Shown: positions 44,679-53,996 of the stretch, one piece after another
Numbering within the stretch: the first letter of the stretch is position 1
Layout of the letters: every line of letters starts with the position of its first letter
DNA from: GCA-002733465 sp965230525
GTDB taxonomy: Bacteria; Pseudomonadota; Gammaproteobacteria; Enterobacterales; Kangiellaceae
NCBI GenBank assembly: GCA_965230525.1
Contig: OZ246008.1
Span: forward strand, 3,286,001 to 3,350,000
Direction: 5' to 3'
Length of the DNA: 64,000 nucleotides
Made by a program: the position numbers and the translations under genes
The notes under the pieces: model-generated
What the model saw: the letters and a program-made list of their open reading frames with translations, nothing else
Databases searched by the model: none
Told to the model about the DNA's origin: nothing

Positions 44679-45574
44679 CGATCTGAGAACTCTGATAATA
44701 TATGTACTGAATCAACAACGGCTATGGGCATCAAAAAGATGGCTATCATTGAAGACATGATATGGACCGTAAAACCCATTCCTACCAAAGACCCCATAAC
44801 GATAATTACAGTGGACATAGCTACAATCATTGGCGCAATAATTAATGGAAAGTTTCTAAAAAAATACCAAAGAAGAAAAAAGATTGCCAAACCCGCTAGC
44901 GGTGCCGCAACACCCATTTGAACAAACATTTCAAATCCAAACTGATCCTCAGCAATCGGTAGGCCGGTAATGTGGATCTCTAGATCGGAGTCCATCTTGT
45001 CAAAGTAAATACGAATTTTTTCTGCAACTTGATAACTTTTGTCTTTCGAGGTTAATGGTATATAGATGGCCGCGGCTTTGTTATCGCCTGATACTAGCGT
45101 ATTTTCTAACATCGGTAAGCGTTTGATGGCTGTTTTTAGTAACTCTACCTGATTGTCAGTAGCGGGAGCTTGTTTCATGAGGTAAGAGAATTTAATTCCA
45201 ATATTGTTGCCTGAGTTATCATATTCTTGGCTAATATTGTCGATTACATCTAACGCTAGATAATCGTCTAGAATCACCTCATCCAGCGACTGAATAAATT
45301 TCGATACTTTGTATAGTGCAGTTAGATTATCAACTGTGTAGATTGTTTGTTCGCTAACAACGCCGACAACAATCATATCATTCATGCCGAACTGTTGTTT
45401 AATTTGATTATGAAATACTCGAGTAGGAGCGTTTTTATCAAGCATGTTTTCTGGGTCAGTATCTATCTGAAGCAGTGGGAACATACCTAGTGTTACTACT
45501 ACTAACGTAATTACAATCAAATAGAGTTGTTTAGGTTTTTTTAATACCCAATTTAATAGCGAGGCATAGTTCAT
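44468..45574 (-). pseudogene. Truncated MMPL/RND-type exporter (N-terminal half only)
   Basis: A 368-residue frame covers TM1, the first periplasmic loop and TM2-6 of an MMPL-type exporter (KQLYLIVITLVVVTLGMFPL at the start; FLMPIAVVDSVHILSEF near the middle; SAVGFFSLLLTPIPPVKVFG before the end). Such proteins are usually ~750-900 residues with a duplicated second half. Here the frame ends at the conserved LFIPA, followed by Met and TGA. The missing half is replaced by the truncated plus-strand His/Met-rich gene. ATG 45574 and its upstream palindrome look intact. Substrate unknown. Confidence 0.8.
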
Positions 45575-45657
45575 TTGTATTTCACTTTTGTTTTTTTGTT
45601 TTGTTAGCTTGGGTTAGTAAAAAAGAATCATTTAACAAATAACACAATGACTATTCT

Positions 45658-45693
45658 AACTCTATATATTAGCTTTGTCTAATATATAGAGTT
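45658..45693. promoter_or_regulatory. 15-bp palindrome upstream of the truncated exporter
   Basis: Arms aactctatatattag (45658-45672) and ctaatatatagagtt (45679-45693) are perfect reverse complements around ctttgt. Its outer half-sites (actcta ... tagagt) equal those of the cadR operator at 46272, though they are 34 instead of 21 bases apart. On the minus strand a possible tagaca/tagaat promoter overlaps it. It is a candidate operator or regulatory hairpin. Confidence 0.6.
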
Positions 45694-45778
45694 GTCTTTC
45701 TTATAGAATGGCGCGTTGTTATTTTTAGAGAGATAGGTAATCGAATATGATTGGGCAGCAGCTTAAAGCGCAAATAAT

Positions 45779-45799
45779 CGCCCGAACGATTCTCGGGCG
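45779..45799 (-). terminator. Terminator of the minus-strand cadR gene
   Basis: Arms cgcccga and tcgggcg pair perfectly around a 7-base loop, 60 bases after the cadR stop. On the minus strand it is followed by attatttg. Confidence 0.5.
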
Positions 45800-45858
45800 T
45801 AACGGGTCTACTATGATTTTCTTTATGAGTAGTAATTTGACATCAAAAATTATTCAGA

Positions 45859-46251
45859 TTAATTTTGCGAAAGTTCTCTCAGAATACCACATTGCTCTAC
45901 CTTGTTTTTCTCTGAACAAGTTTGACTCAAGTTCACAAGTTGTCTTCGTAAGTTTTTAAGTTCGACAATTTGAGCTTCTACTTGATTTAAGTGTTGTTCT
46001 ATTATGACATTAACGTCATCACAAAGCCTATCCGGCGATGACTTAAAATTAACAAGTTCTCTAATTTCTTGAAGTGTCAGATTAAGATTTCGACACCGTT
46101 TAACAAACATTAACTGATCATAAATCGACCGGTCGTACAACCTAAAATTACCTTCAGTTCGTTTCGGTTTAGGTAAAAGACCTTCTTTCTCATAATAGCG
46201 TATCGTCTGTACTGAACAACCAGAACGACTAGCAAGTTCACCGATTCTCAT
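45859..46251 (-). CDS. cadR: CadR/PbrR-type MerR regulator
   Basis: A 130-residue MerR regulator. The winged helix reads MRIGELASRSGCSVQTIRYY, then EKEGLLPKP. The metal-binding Cys are Cys77 (DRLCDDVN), Cys112 (SQTCSEKN) and Cys121 (VEQCGILREL), matching CadR/PbrR Cys77, Cys112 and Cys119 apart from a two-residue shift of the last. It should sense Cd(II), Pb(II) or Zn(II). ATG 46251 is preferred: a longer GTG/ATG start at 46302 would read through the operator. It is divergent from the cation transporter, whose 19-base-spacer promoter lies between the two starts. Confidence 0.88.
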   Translation of the reverse strand: MRIGELASRSGCSVQTIRYYEKEGLLPKPKRTEGNFRLYDRSIYDQLMFVKRCRNLNLTLQEIRELVNFKSSPDRLCDDVNVIIEQHLNQVEAQIVELKNLRRQLVNLSQTCSEKNKVEQCGILRELSQN

Positions 46252-46268
46252 TTTAAGTGCCTTAACAG

Positions 46269-46299
46269 TTGACTCTATTCTAACTATAGAGTTTATACT
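46269..46299 (+). promoter_or_regulatory. MerR-type promoter and operator between cadR and the cation transporter
   Basis: The -35 ttgact (46269-46274) and -10 tatact (46294-46299) are 19 bases apart. The dyad runs from actcta at 46272 to tagagt ending at 46292 (21 bases). The -10 is 32 bases before the transporter ATG. It matches a CadR/PbrR-controlled promoter. Confidence 0.8.
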
Positions 46300-46330
46300 C
46301 ACTGATATCGATAAAACAAGGTGTTTTTAA

Positions 46331-47230
46331 ATGACTGAAGCCTATACTCATCAAGGCAGAAACTCTTCTAAAGAGATTAGTCAAGTTTCTGTTGTAGATA
46401 ATGGTTCGTTTGAAAGGCCATTTACCAGTGTATTTACCGTACCGAAGATGGATTGTCCTTCTGAAGAGCGATTGATCCGATTGGCATTAGATAACGTAGA
46501 GCCCTCAGTTGGTTTGTTGTTCGATATTCCGAGACGAAAAGTCACGGTTTTTCATAGTGATAATTTGGACGAGATCACTACTAAATTGAAGTCTTTAAAT
46601 TTCGGCGCAAAGCTGGACACCACCGAGGAAACTTGCGCTAGTAACGCCGCTAAGGCGACGGCTATATCCTTAGCTAACGAAGCGAAAGAAACTCAGATCC
46701 TTAAGTGGTTACTCGCCATTAATGGTTTTATGTTCATAGTTGAAATAGTAGCTGGTTGGAGCGCTCAATCAACGGGTCTGATTGCTGACTCAATCGATAT
46801 GTTTGCCGACGCCGCAGTCTATGGACTGGCGCTTTATGCGGTAGGTCATAGCGTTAATAAGAAGCTAAAAGCTGCCCACATATCAGGCTGGTTGCAAATG
46901 ATATTAGCGTTGGGTGCGTTAACTGAAGTCGCTCGACGATTTATATTCGGAAGTGAGCCAGTATCGGATCTAATGATGGGCTTTGGTTTGGTTGCATTGA
47001 TAGCTAATGTCGCTTGTTTGTTGTTAATTTTTAAAAACAAAGAAAGCGGTGCCCACATGAAAGCCAGCTGGATTTTCTCTGCTAATGATGTCATTGCCAA
47101 CTTAGGTGTAATATTAGCTGGGGCACTTGTGGCATGGACTGGCTCGCGCTATCCCGACTTAGTCATCGGCATAATTATTGGAGTAATTGTACTTAACGGC
47201 GCTCGTCGTATATTGCAATTGAAGTCTTGA
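46331..47230 (+). CDS. Cation-diffusion-type metal transporter with N-terminal metal-binding-like domain
   Basis: A 299-residue protein. Residues ~35-100 look like a degenerate heavy-metal-associated fold (VPKMDCPSEERLIRL, with one Cys). Residues ~115-299 are a six-TM CDF-type transporter: GLIADSIDMFADAAVYGLAL with Asp ligands in TM2, and FSANDVIANLGVILAG in TM5. It lacks the usual C-terminal cytoplasmic domain, so it is shorter at that end. It should export divalent ions under CadR control, from the MerR-type promoter at 46269. The methyltransferase gene starts 13 bases after its stop. Confidence 0.8.
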   Translation: MTEAYTHQGRNSSKEISQVSVVDNGSFERPFTSVFTVPKMDCPSEERLIRLALDNVEPSVGLLFDIPRRKVTVFHSDNLDEITTKLKSLNFGAKLDTTEETCASNAAKATAISLANEAKETQILKWLLAINGFMFIVEIVAGWSAQSTGLIADSIDMFADAAVYGLALYAVGHSVNKKLKAAHISGWLQMILALGALTEVARRFIFGSEPVSDLMMGFGLVALIANVACLLLIFKNKESGAHMKASWIFSANDVIANLGVILAGALVAWTGSRYPDLVIGIIIGVIVLNGARRILQLKS

Positions 47231-47243
47231 TAGAGTTGTCACA

Positions 47244-47909
47244 ATGAATTCTTCCCACTCTCGTTCATATATACCGGCCTTAAAATACCACTTTTTGACG
47301 CGTTATTATGATCTCGTGGTATCTCTTACCACGCGAGAAAAGCTGTTCAAAACTCTACTAGTTAAGAAAATAGCTCCGACTAGCAGGCAGCGATTGTTGG
47401 ATGTTGGTTGTGGAACGGGCACTTTGACTCAAATGTTAGCGAAACGTGGATCAGATGTTTCTATCACCGGTCTTGATGCCGATCTTAATGCTCTAAAACA
47501 AGCTAAAGCTAAGTTGGTGACGATGAGCAAACGTGTAACGTTCGAGCAAGGATTTGGGCAAGAACTGCCCTTTGAGACTGCGTCATTTGATGCTGTAGTT
47601 TCAAGCTTGTTTTTCCATCACTTGGATCGCCAGCAAAAGTTAAAAGTGTTAAAAGAAATTCGCCGCGTTCTTAAATCCGGAGGACAACTACATATCGCAG
47701 ATTGGGGAGAACCAACTTCGATATTCCAACGACTTCTATTTTTAATCGTACAGAGTTTAGATGGTTTTCATACAACTCAAGACAGTGTTGATGGGATCTT
47801 ACCGAGTATTATTGAAGAGGCTGGATTTTCTAAAATTGAAAATTGGAAGAGTATCGCAACTTCATTAGGGACGATTCGGTTATACCAGGCCACGGCGGCT
47901 AAAAATTGA
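47244..47909 (+). CDS. Class I SAM-dependent methyltransferase
   Basis: A 221-residue Rossmann-fold methyltransferase of the UbiE type. The SAM site reads LLDVGCGTGTLTQML (motif I), GLDAD (motif II), and FDAVVSSLFFHHLDR followed by VLKSGGQLHIADWGEP (motifs IV-V). The substrate is unknown. In metal operons similar genes are common and may act on metalloids or lipids, which is a guess. It lies between the CadR-controlled transporter and the Cys-rich protein, with its stop overlapping the next start (TTGA). Confidence 0.82.
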   Translation: MNSSHSRSYIPALKYHFLTRYYDLVVSLTTREKLFKTLLVKKIAPTSRQRLLDVGCGTGTLTQMLAKRGSDVSITGLDADLNALKQAKAKLVTMSKRVTFEQGFGQELPFETASFDAVVSSLFFHHLDRQQKLKVLKEIRRVLKSGGQLHIADWGEPTSIFQRLLFLIVQSLDGFHTTQDSVDGILPSIIEEAGFSKIENWKSIATSLGTIRLYQATAAKN

Positions 47910-48301
47910 AATTGCTAACAGAAATTTACGTCAGTGAATTGTTAGCTAGTCTTTGGCGAGTTGCAATCGTAGTTTTGATGGTTGTTTTGTTTTCTGTTCT
48001 CTCAGTGATTGACTCACAAAATAGTGAGCAATCGAGCGGTCCAACTCTCATGTTTCCGAGCAGCTCGATTCAATTCATTGAATCAACTCAAAAAGCAAGC
48101 GGCAGTTTAACTATTTGTGAAGAATCGCGAGAGGAAGGATGCTCTGATTGTTGCATTCACTGTTGCGGTTGTCAGATTTATTTATGCACTGACTCACCCA
48201 CGCCAATGAATAGTAATGACGGCAGTATTGCCCTCAAAAGAATATCCAATGTTTTCTTGGAAGGTTTAATCTCAGTTCCTTTCCGTCCTCCCAAAACTTA
48301 A
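47906..48301 (+). CDS. Small Cys-rich membrane-anchored protein, third copy of the type
   Basis: A 131-residue protein with an N-terminal hydrophobic segment (~15-32) and a Cys cluster, CEESREEGCSDCCIHCCGCQ, nine Cys in all if IYLC is counted. It ends VPFRPPKT, matching the RPP endings at 26027 and 56601. The start is TTG 47906, overlapping the methyltransferase stop as TTGA, and is uncertain; an internal ATG is 72 bases downstream. It should bind metal in the periplasm. The czcCBA genes follow directly. Confidence 0.55.
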   Translation: MKLLTEIYVSELLASLWRVAIVVLMVVLFSVLSVIDSQNSEQSSGPTLMFPSSSIQFIESTQKASGSLTICEESREEGCSDCCIHCCGCQIYLCTDSPTPMNSNDGSIALKRISNVFLEGLISVPFRPPKT

Positions 48302-48377
48302 TCTTCGATCGAATACACACTGTATTAATCACTCGGATTTTATTAACTTTTCATTTTTATCGATTTGAGGTTTTATT

Positions 48378-49676
48378 ATGACGCAATCGACTTCCGCATC
48401 CTATCTAGAGGCGAAGAAAATACGGTCTACGTTACCGTACCGCTATTACTTTTGTTTAGTATTAGCCACTTTTACGGGTAACAGTTACGCCGAATCAACA
48501 CAAGCTTCTCTGACGCTCTCCATCGCTATCCAACGAACCCTTGAGCAGAACCCAACGCTCAAAGTATTTGAGTTTCGTCAATCGGCCTTGCAAGGAGAGA
48601 TTGAAACTGCACGCTTGAAGCCGGCTTACGAACTAGAATTCGAAGCGGAAAATTTTGCAGGAACAGGAGAGCTTAGCGGTTTCAGTGGGGCTGAGTTAAC
48701 CATTGCACTATCGTCAGTCATTGAAATGGGCGAGAAGCAATCTGCGCGAGTTGGATTGGTATCCCAATCCCAGTCAGTCCTAACGACACAAAGAGAAGTA
48801 ATGTCCCTGGAGTTGATGGGAGATGTCACTCGGCGTTATGTAGAAGTCCTTGCAGGGCAAGAAAAAGTTTCTCTAGGCACAGAAGCGTTACGACTCGCAG
48901 ATGAAACATTAAAGATAGTAAAAAAGAGAGTGGCGGCCGGTGCAACACCGAGCGCAGAGGTGAAAAGAGCGCTTGCAGCGCATGGGCAGGCTCAACTTTC
49001 ACTCCAAGCAGAGCAACAACGAGTGGAATACCTAAAACGCTCATTGGCTGCATTTTGGGGAGAGAACAAGTTCACCTTTTCTAACGTTAAAGGCAATCTC
49101 TTTGCGTTTGGGGTCGACAATGATTTTGAGTCGCTCTATGCCAAAGTAGAGCAAAATCCAGCAATGCAAATTTTGCACGATAAAGTACGCCTAAAGGATG
49201 CTGAATTACGTTTAGCAAAAACAGAGTCAACAGCAAATATTCATTGGTCGGTGGGTGTGCGCCGCTCCCAGGAACTACAAGATACATCATTGGTTGCAAG
49301 TTTCAGCATGCCTCTGTTTGCGGAAAAGCGAAATTCTGGGGCTGTATCGCGCGCGTTAGCTGAACGAAGCCGAGTTTCGCAAGAAAAAGAAGCGACAAAA
49401 TTAAGATTTCGCAACCAGTTATTTCGCGCGTATAGCAATCGTAAACAAGCGATCGTATCGGCGAAGACTTTACAAAGCAATGTAATCCCCGCACTCGAGC
49501 AAGCGTTAAAAGAAACTCAATCAGCCTATTTAAAAGGGCGTTACGGTTACCTTGAATTTGTTTCAGCAAGACAAGAACTGTTAAGTGCCCGTAGAGCTTT
49601 GATTAACGCTGGAGCCGCTGCTTTAATTTATGGCTCTGAGATAGAGCAGTTAACGCGTGAATCGCTCTTGCGATAA
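48378..49676 (+). CDS. czcC: Outer-membrane factor of the Czc-type pump (TolC family)
   Basis: A 432-residue outer-membrane efflux protein. A long N terminus precedes a hydrophobic stretch (~22-38) that ends SYAES, the probable signal cleavage. Duplicated helical hairpins with LRFRNQLFRAYSNRKQ, and the OEP turns GELSGFSGAELTIALS and VASFSMPLFAEK, identify the family. It forms the exit duct of the divalent-cation pump with the two proteins encoded next. GAGG lies before ATG 48378. It follows the Cys-rich protein and precedes a short adaptor. Confidence 0.83.
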   Translation: MTQSTSASYLEAKKIRSTLPYRYYFCLVLATFTGNSYAESTQASLTLSIAIQRTLEQNPTLKVFEFRQSALQGEIETARLKPAYELEFEAENFAGTGELSGFSGAELTIALSSVIEMGEKQSARVGLVSQSQSVLTTQREVMSLELMGDVTRRYVEVLAGQEKVSLGTEALRLADETLKIVKKRVAAGATPSAEVKRALAAHGQAQLSLQAEQQRVEYLKRSLAAFWGENKFTFSNVKGNLFAFGVDNDFESLYAKVEQNPAMQILHDKVRLKDAELRLAKTESTANIHWSVGVRRSQELQDTSLVASFSMPLFAEKRNSGAVSRALAERSRVSQEKEATKLRFRNQLFRAYSNRKQAIVSAKTLQSNVIPALEQALKETQSAYLKGRYGYLEFVSARQELLSARRALINAGAAALIYGSEIEQLTRESLLR

Positions 49677-49729
49677 ACGAGAATATAGATTTTAGATTCG
49701 AAAATAAATGGATCAATAAGGAATAGAAT

Positions 49730-50626
49730 ATGAATAAAAATTTACTACTACTTTTATTGCTCGGAGTTAGCTTGTTGTTACCAAACGTTTGGGCAGATGG
49801 CGATAGAGAGGAGGAAGGCGAAGAAACTGTTAGCCGAATTAAGGACCAACTTTCTAAGGAAGTTGGTATTATTACGGCTAAAGCGCTTCCAGCTCATTTA
49901 AACCAAACCGTTTCGGTATTCGGAAAGCTTCGGTCTATCCCTGAGCACACCTATCAAGTACATGCTCGGTTTTCCGGTATTATCAAGTCAATGAATTACT
50001 CGATAGGGGATACCGTTAATAAGAATCAACTCCTTGCTGTTATCGAGTCTGATCAAAGTTTAGAAACTTATAAAATATTCTCGCCAGGATCAGGATTAAT
50101 CATCGATCGCGATGGTAATGCAGGGGAGTCTACAGATGATCGGGAACTTTTTAAGATTGGCAATTTCGATACTCTCTGGGTCGACTTTCAAGTATATCCA
50201 ACGCAACAATCGAAAGTAAAAGCTGGGCAAACCGTACAAATCATTGTGGGTGAAAATCTAGTCAGCGCTAAAATCGACCAAGTGCTCCCTGCGAGTAATA
50301 AACCGTTTTTAATAGCCCGTGCCAACCTTAATAATAAAGATAATGCTTTATCACCAGGCATGCTCGCAAAAGGAAAAATCAGTACTCGAATATTGAATAT
50401 TGACCTAGCGGTCAAAAAGGATGCGGTACAAGAACTTGGTGGGCGCGTAGGCGTATTTGTTAAGGAGGGCGAAGTATATGAATTTAATCGGCTAATTTTG
50501 GGGCAATCGGATGACCTTTATTATGAGGTCATTGATGGATTAGAAAAGGGTGCTGAATATGTCGTTAAAAACAGTTACTTGATAAAAGCCGACATTCTGA
50601 AATCAGAAGCCGAAGACGACGATTAG
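49730..50626 (+). CDS. czcB: Short CzcB-type periplasmic adaptor
   Basis: A 298-residue adaptor (HlyD family), shorter than the usual 400-500. A signal peptide ends NVWA before DGDREE. The barrel-sandwich (lipoyl-like) core and beta-barrel are visible (GKLRSIPEHTYQVHAR, FSGIIKSMNYSIGDTVNKNQ, FKIGNFDTLWVDFQV), but the alpha-helical hairpin is missing. The two halves of the lipoyl domain are joined by IVIESDQSLETYKIFSPGSG-like sequence. A missing hairpin is known in some short adaptors. It ends 10 bases before the RND pump gene. Confidence 0.8.
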   Translation: MNKNLLLLLLLGVSLLLPNVWADGDREEEGEETVSRIKDQLSKEVGIITAKALPAHLNQTVSVFGKLRSIPEHTYQVHARFSGIIKSMNYSIGDTVNKNQLLAVIESDQSLETYKIFSPGSGLIIDRDGNAGESTDDRELFKIGNFDTLWVDFQVYPTQQSKVKAGQTVQIIVGENLVSAKIDQVLPASNKPFLIARANLNNKDNALSPGMLAKGKISTRILNIDLAVKKDAVQELGGRVGVFVKEGEVYEFNRLILGQSDDLYYEVIDGLEKGAEYVVKNSYLIKADILKSEAEDDD

Positions 50627-50636
50627 GAGACTTAAG

Positions 50637-53600
50637 ATGATTGAATCTATTTTACGTCTCGTTATCGAAAGACGTTATTTTTGTTTAAGCCTTGTTTTGG
50701 CGATTATTGCTATTGGAGTTTGGAGTTACCAAAAACTGCCGATTGATGCAGTGCCTGACATAACCAATGTACAAGTTCAAATCAATACGACAGCACCTGG
50801 TTATTCGCCACTTGAGTCTGAACAAAGAATTACCTATCCGGTCGAAACAGCTCTAGCTGGTCTGCCTCGTCTGTCTCACACTCGGTCACTTTCTCGTTAT
50901 GGGTTATCGCAAGTGACTGTCATCTTTGAAGAAGGAACTGACATTTATTTCGCAAGAAATTTAGTGACTGAAAGATTGACCGCTATAAAAAGTATTTTAC
51001 CTGCAGGTTTAGAGCCCGAAATGGGCCCGATTTCAACAGGACTTGGCGAGATTTTCATGTACACCGTACAGGCTTTACCAGAGGCTCGTATGCCTAATGG
51101 ACAGCCTTATACCGCTACCGCTTTACGCGAGATCCAAGATTGGATTATTAAACCGCAATTAGCACAAGTTAAAGGTGTAATCGAAGTGAATAGTATTGGT
51201 GGGTTTAATAAACAATACCACATCACACCTATCCCTGAAAAGCTGCTATATCATCAGATCAGCCTAGAAGATGTCGCTAATGCTCTAAGAGCAAATAACG
51301 ATAATCGAGGAGCAGGTTATATTGAGAAAAACGGCCAGCAACTCTTAGTACGTTCACCCGGGCAGTTGGCAACAATTGAAGATATTCTCAATATCATTAT
51401 CAAACAAAACGAGAGCATACCTATCAAAATTAGTGACGTTGCAAACGTGGCTATTGGAAAAGAACTTCGCACAGGGGCTGCCACTCGAAACGGCGTTGAA
51501 ACCGTGCTCGGAACCACCATGATGTTGATTGGTGAGAACGCACGGACTGTTTCACGCGATGTGGCAATAAAACTCGGCGAAGTTCAAACTTCTTTACCCG
51601 AAGGAATTGTCGTTGAGGCCGTTTATGATCGTACATCGCTAGTTGACAAGGCGGTAGCTACGGTGACGAAGAATCTAGTCGAAGGTGCGCTGTTAGTTAT
51701 CGTGATTTTGTTTTTGTTACTAGGTAACTTAAGAGCTGCGCTGATAACGGCTGCGGTTATTCCATTATCAATGCTATTAACGATGACTGGCATGGTTAAA
51801 GCAGGAGTGTCCGCGAATTTAATGAGCTTAGGAGCTTTAGACTTTGGATTAATTGTTGATGGCGCCGTCATTATCGTAGAAAACTGTGTTCGGCGACTAG
51901 CGGATGCTCAGAGTCATGGCGGTCAGCAGCAGGTTCGAGAGCGATTAAATACCGTTTATAAAGCAACCTCAGAGGTGATCAGACCCAGCCTGTTTGGTGT
52001 CGCAATCATTACTGTTGTTTACATTCCGATATTTTCGTTAACGGGCGTGGAAGGTAAAATGTTTCATCCCATGGCCGCCACAGTTGTTATGGCATTAGTG
52101 TCCGCTATGCTTTTATCTTTGACGGTTGTCCCAGCGGCAGTCGCTGTTGTTATGAACGGTAAGATTAGCGAAAAAGAAAGCGTTTTGATTAGTTCGGCTA
52201 AGTCTATTTATCGACCGATCTTAACTTTCGCTCTCAGCATGCGTTGGACTATTATCTCGGTAGCGACATTGCTCGTCGCATTAAGTGTTTGGTTAGTTTC
52301 TACCTTGGGTTCGGAATTTGTTCCTCAACTCAATGAGGGCGATATCACCATTCAAGCACTGAGGATACCAGGAACGGGATTAGAGCAGTCAGTTGAGATG
52401 CAAGCAATTCTAGAGAAGCGAATCAAAGCTTTTCCAGAAGTTGATAAGGTGTTTGCGAGAATTGGAACGCCTGAAGTAGCAACCGACCCTATGCCGCCTA
52501 GTATCGCGGACATTTTCGTTATCTTACATCCCCGAGCGAGTTGGTCAGAGCCTTCTAAGACAAAGAATGAATTATTAGAAGAGTTGGAGGAAAGTGTTAA
52601 GAAACTGCCGGGCAATAACTATGAATTTACTCAGCCAATCCAAATGCGTTTTAATGAACTCATCTCAGGTGTTCGCGCAGATCTAGGAGTGAAGATATTT
52701 GGCGACGATTTAGAACAATTGACTTTCACCGCGGCTGATATTTTGGAGGCCGTTAGTTCTATAGAAGGCGCTCAAGACGTTCGCATGGAACAAGTCAAAG
52801 GGTTACCCTCATTATTAGTTACTCCTAAGCGAGAGCAGCTCGGCCGGTTTGGTCTTAATGTCGTCGATTTACAGGACTGGATTGCAACCGCTATCGGAGG
52901 TGAGAGCGCTGGAATAATTTATGAGGGCGATCGGCGTTTTGAACTAGTGGTTCGTCTTCCTGAGCAGTTGAGAAAAGATGTCGATGGCCTAAAATCCTTA
53001 CCCGTCCCGTTGTTAAATGGAGGCTACGTTCCTCTAGAGGAAGTCGCTAACATCATAATTAAACCAGCTCCAGCACAAATCAGTCGAGAAAATGGAAAAC
53101 GACGTGTCGTGGTGACTGCGAATGTGCGCGGTAGAGATCTTGGCAGTTTTGTAACCGAGGTTAAAGAAGCAATACAACAAGAAGTCAAGATACCACCCGG
53201 TTACTGGCTTGATTATGGTGGAACATTCGAACAGCTTGAATCCGCGAGTCAACGATTAAGTTTAGTCGTACCGATAACTTTGATTGTAATTATTGCAATA
53301 TTGGTATTTGCATTCGGCTCCTTTAAAGATGCCTTAATAATATTTAGTGGGGTACCGTTAGCATTAACCGGCGGCGTCGTGTCTTTATATTTACGAGGAA
53401 TGCCGCTGTCTATTTCTGCAGGTGTTGGATTTATTGCGCTGTCAGGCGTCGCTGTGTTAAATGGATTAGTGATGGTTGCTTTCATCCGAGATCTTTGGAA
53501 CGAAAACGGAGACTTGAGGAAAGCAATAGTCGAAGGCGCATTGACTCGCTTACGACCGGTATTAATGACGGCACTAGTCGCTAGCCTTGGATTTGTTCCT

Positions 53601-53741
53601 ATGGCTTTAAATACCGGTATCGGCGCGGAAGTTCAACGTCCTTTGGCCACGGTTGTAATTGGGGGAATTATTTCCTCCACCTTGTTAACTTTAATAGTGC
53701 TGCCAGTTCTCTATCAAATGGCGCACAATAGGAAGGCCTAG
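50637..53741 (+). CDS. czcA: CzcA-type divalent-cation RND efflux pump
   Basis: A 1034-residue HME-RND transporter of the Zn/Co/Cd class. TM4 reads ALDFGLIVDGAVIIVENCVRR, in which Asp402, Asp408 and Glu415 fall at exactly the residue numbers of the proton-relay residues in CzcA. Both periplasmic loops and twelve TM segments are complete. It exports divalent cations from the periplasm with the adaptor and duct encoded upstream. GGAG precedes ATG 50637. It is the last gene of the CadR-linked series; an inverted repeat and a DUF411 gene follow. Confidence 0.92.
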   Translation: MIESILRLVIERRYFCLSLVLAIIAIGVWSYQKLPIDAVPDITNVQVQINTTAPGYSPLESEQRITYPVETALAGLPRLSHTRSLSRYGLSQVTVIFEEGTDIYFARNLVTERLTAIKSILPAGLEPEMGPISTGLGEIFMYTVQALPEARMPNGQPYTATALREIQDWIIKPQLAQVKGVIEVNSIGGFNKQYHITPIPEKLLYHQISLEDVANALRANNDNRGAGYIEKNGQQLLVRSPGQLATIEDILNIIIKQNESIPIKISDVANVAIGKELRTGAATRNGVETVLGTTMMLIGENARTVSRDVAIKLGEVQTSLPEGIVVEAVYDRTSLVDKAVATVTKNLVEGALLVIVILFLLLGNLRAALITAAVIPLSMLLTMTGMVKAGVSANLMSLGALDFGLIVDGAVIIVENCVRRLADAQSHGGQQQVRERLNTVYKATSEVIRPSLFGVAIITVVYIPIFSLTGVEGKMFHPMAATVVMALVSAMLLSLTVVPAAVAVVMNGKISEKESVLISSAKSIYRPILTFALSMRWTIISVATLLVALSVWLVSTLGSEFVPQLNEGDITIQALRIPGTGLEQSVEMQAILEKRIKAFPEVDKVFARIGTPEVATDPMPPSIADIFVILHPRASWSEPSKTKNELLEELEESVKKLPGNNYEFTQPIQMRFNELISGVRADLGVKIFGDDLEQLTFTAADILEAVSSIEGAQDVRMEQVKGLPSLLVTPKREQLGRFGLNVVDLQDWIATAIGGESAGIIYEGDRRFELVVRLPEQLRKDVDGLKSLPVPLLNGGYVPLEEVANIIIKPAPAQISRENGKRRVVVTANVRGRDLGSFVTEVKEAIQQEVKIPPGYWLDYGGTFEQLESASQRLSLVVPITLIVIIAILVFAFGSFKDALIIFSGVPLALTGGVVSLYLRGMPLSISAGVGFIALSGVAVLNGLVMVAFIRDLWNENGDLRKAIVEGALTRLRPVLMTALVASLGFVPMALNTGIGAEVQRPLATVVIGGIISSTLLTLIVLPVLYQMAHNRKA

Positions 53742-53902
53742 TTAGACTATTAGATAAAGCGCGAGCCATTCTTTTTGATCGTTTGTTCTTTGTTTTGTAG
53801 CGCTAGGGATTAAATAAATTCGGACGATTCAACTTCGCAGCTCACACGAACCTGCGATTCGATTGATTGTTTAGAATTTGCTTAAACTTCGTCGTCGTTC
53901 AA

Positions 53903-53946
53903 GTTTTCTAAGTGATTAATTATATATAATGAGTCACTTAGAAAAC
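53903..53946. promoter_or_regulatory. 13-bp inverted repeat flanking a TATAAT promoter element
   Basis: Arms gttttctaagtga (53903-53915) and tcacttagaaaac (53934-53946) are perfect reverse complements separated by 18 bases that contain tataat (53925-53930). A repressor dimer bound here would cover the -10. It lies 50 bases before the start of the second DUF411 gene. Confidence 0.65.
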
Positions 53947-53996
53947 GCTAACTATGTACAATGAAAAACGTATGCTTACGTTTTGAGGAGAATACA

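Noticed and set aside
45747..45959. Short plus-strand frame between the exporter fragment and cadR
   Set aside because: It overlaps the cadR end and the terminator hairpin, with no ribosome site.
46252..46302. Longer N terminus of CadR
   Set aside because: It would place the operator and promoter inside the coding frame, and the family starts at MKIGELA-like sequence.
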